Virus record (IMG/VR): IMGVR_UViG_3300025687_000353
Span: 1-22,722 of that record
DNA length: 22,722 nucleotides
DNA from: a virus
Reading direction: 5' to 3' (one strand)
The translations under genes and the position numbers were made by a program. The notes below the pieces were generated by a model. It was not told the origin of the DNA. It ran no database searches and saw only the letters and a list, made by a program, of their open reading frames with translations. Each line of letters begins with the position of its first letter. The stretch's first letter is position 1. Of the stretch, positions 21,103-22,722 are shown in pieces.

Positions 21103-22668
21103 CTACACAACACCTTTTATCGCCCGCCGAAGAGGTTTATTCCACCCACCAGCCGCCGAAATGCCATACGCCATCGTCGTGTGATCGCTTGCCAGAGACA
21201 GGCAGACAGCGTCAGCGCGGTCGGGCGACTTCAACCCGCGCTTTTTCATCTCGTCCTTGCTCTCAACCTTGATCTTGCCTGACGACATAAACGAATACCG
21301 GGGCGCGGTAAGCTCGCCAACCAGCTTCTCATCGCGTGGCAACTTAACATCGCGGCCCTCAAGCCACTCCTTGGCCTTGAACCACAGCTCAGCCCGCATA
21401 TTGGCGTAAATAGCGCTCGAGGCCGCCCTCTCCGACACATTCAAACCCCGCGCTGGCAGCCCAAGTTCGCGCAAACGATCCAGCACACCAGCGCCAAGCC
21501 CAATGCTGTCCACGATGATCTCAATTGGCCGCTTGGACGGTGGCATCGTGTCAAACTCAATCTTCACAGCGCCAACAAGCTGCATCAGGTCCATGCCATT
21601 CCACACCTTGAGCGGATGCACGACAGGCCCCTGCCGCTTGCACAGCACCGAGCTGTCGTTGCCATGCCGCGCCACGTCCAAGCCCCACACGGCACGCGCA
21701 TCCTCGGCCACAACCGCATCCGAATTGATCGCCGCCTCGACCAGCTCCATCGGGATCACCGTGTCATCCTCTGCAGGCGGGAAATTGCCCAGAACCCGGA
21801 CGTGATACGCAGGCGATCCCTCGCCATATCGATCCTTCATCTCGCGCACAAAGTCATCAGACACACGCGGGCTGTCAATGCACGACACATGCATCGTAAA
21901 CCAGTCCTCGCGCAGCCTGTGGTGCGTCTCATAGAACAACCCGCTAACGCGCGTCGGGTTGCCGGTCAGGATCGTCGTGGCGTTGTGGCCAGACATCGAG
22001 CCAGCGGCACTCTCAAACACAGCCTCGGGGACGCCGCTGGCCTCGTCCGCAATAAGCAAAACGTGCGGCGAGTGAACGCCAGCAAGCGCCTCCGGTTGCT
22101 CCGCGCGGCTCGTCCGGCACGAAATAAACGTATCGGATGGCGACGCCCTGCTTTCAATGCGATCACTCTTCACCTCGAGCAAGTCGCTCAGTGGCGGCTT
22201 CAATCGCTTGATCAGCCGCTTCACCTCGGCGAACAGCGCGTCAAACAACTGCGCCGAGGTCGGAGCCGTCATAACGACCTTCGACGGCGTGCGCCAGAGA
22301 ACGTGCCACACAGCCGCAATGGCCACGGCAGTCGATTTGCCCACACCGTGGCCAGAGCGAACACTGATCCGGCGCTTGGACGGATCAGCGACGGCGCGCA
22401 GAAACTCCACCTGCCAATCGTCAGGTTCGATGCCCAACGCCTCGCGGGCAAACGCCACAGGGTCGCGGCTGTAGCGACGCGCCAGCGTCAGAAACGGGTT
22501 CTCGTCGGGGCGCGCGTCAGCCAATCGCCAATCCTCTTCGGTGATATTTCGCAAAATTTTCAGCGCCGGGGCCGAAAACGTCAAGCCATGCCGGGTGGGG
22601 GGGTGGGCGTTGCGGCGTTGGGGCGTTGGGGCGGGTCGGTGTGTGGGGGCCTGCATAGCGAGGACCAC
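21103..22668 (-). CDS. terL: Terminase large subunit (521 aa as shown; 5' end uncertain)
   Basis: Residues 105-112 SGHGVGKS are the Walker A loop, VLLIADEAS (203-211) the Walker B strand with catalytic D208/E209, and ILTGN (233-237) the coupling motif. The C-terminal nuclease shows D331 (WGLDVARHG), D387 (IIVDSIGLG) and D483/D486 (SPDRADAV), the acidic cluster of the RNase H-like fold. The protein drives DNA into the prohead and cuts the concatemer, docking on the portal. The start is uncertain: a GTG at 22668 and an ATG at 22656 both lack a clear SD, and the frame stays open to the window edge. The first 30 residues are Pro/Arg/His low complexity over a G/C-tract region. The small subunit is not visible and would lie beyond the edge. 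Confidence 0.92.
   Translation of the reverse strand: MVLAMQAPTHRPAPTPQRRNAHPPTRHGLTFSAPALKILRNITEEDWRLADARPDENPFLTLARRYSRDPVAFAREALGIEPDDWQVEFLRAVADPSKRRISVRSGHGVGKSTAVAIAAVWHVLWRTPSKVVMTAPTSAQLFDALFAEVKRLIKRLKPPLSDLLEVKSDRIESRASPSDTFISCRTSRAEQPEALAGVHSPHVLLIADEASGVPEAVFESAAGSMSGHNATTILTGNPTRVSGLFYETHHRLREDWFTMHVSCIDSPRVSDDFVREMKDRYGEGSPAYHVRVLGNFPPAEDDTVIPMELVEAAINSDAVVAEDARAVWGLDVARHGNDSSVLCKRQGPVVHPLKVWNGMDLMQLVGAVKIEFDTMPPSKRPIEIIVDSIGLGAGVLDRLRELGLPARGLNVSERAASSAIYANMRAELWFKAKEWLEGRDVKLPRDEKLVGELTAPRYSFMSSGKIKVESKDEMKKRGLKSPDRADAVCLSLASDHTTMAYGISAAGGWNKPLRRAIKGVV
22593..22649 (+). other. G-tract cluster with G-quadruplex potential at terminase 5' end
   Basis: The plus strand here carries seven runs of three to seven G separated mostly by short spacers (GGGTGGGGGGGTGGG, then GGGGCGTTGGGGCGGG and GGGGG). 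An eight-G run follows at 22686-22693. The minus strand, which codes terminase, is correspondingly C-rich and gives the Pro/Arg/Thr/His-rich N-terminus. Confidence 0.7.
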
Positions 22669-22722
22669 CCGGCGGATCGCGGGCCGGGGGGGGTCGAGCG
22701 CCCCGCGATGCTGCGCTGCGGC

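Overview
The window is the structural half of a tailed-phage genome (or prophage), GC-rich and tightly packed. Every convincing gene lies on the minus strand except one truncated gene at the left edge. The set of genes points to a short-tailed, podovirus-like phage: a P22-like portal, an SU10-type (DUF5309-like) major capsid protein, an adaptor, a P22 gp10-like tail protein, three successive internal/ejection-type virion proteins, and no tape measure, sheath or tail-tube gene. From memory of family resemblance only, the layout recalls the marine HMO-2011-type podoviruses of Alphaproteobacteria. The host is an inference, because no host gene is present.

Read in the direction of transcription (right to left): the large terminase subunit (21103-22668) ends in a strong intrinsic terminator (21019-21056). 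A second unit follows: a glycine-rich protein, a small basic conserved protein, two 450-residue-class proteins of unknown role, a 47-residue ORF, portal, small helical protein, scaffold and major capsid protein. The capsid gene start sits in a hairpin that would cover its ribosome binding site. A cUUCGg-capped hairpin follows the capsid stop. Next come the connector/adaptor genes, an inserted PD-(D/E)XK nuclease-like gene carrying a duplicated palindrome, and two tail-fibre genes with a small protein.

The lysis module follows (9290 to 8057): a membrane/coiled-coil protein, an M15-type peptidase endolysin with a C-terminal membrane segment, and an overlapping i-spanin/o-spanin pair. After it come a 47-residue ORF, a protein with tryptophan every ten residues, a tail-fibre protein with a gp53-like C-terminus, the gp10-like protein, a receptor-binding-type protein, a GNAT-like protein, and three internal virion proteins. 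One of these carries an N-terminal muramidase-like domain. The unit ends one base short of the stop codon of the convergent plus-strand gene, a nuclease-like protein that probably belongs to the replication/metabolism half outside the window.

Most genes overlap by 1-8 bases (ATGA, GTGA, TGATG, TAATG), which suggests translational coupling along one long late transcript. No gap exceeds 300 bases; the largest, 20961-21102, holds the terminator. I saw no tRNA, CRISPR array, insertion sequence, integrase or attachment site.
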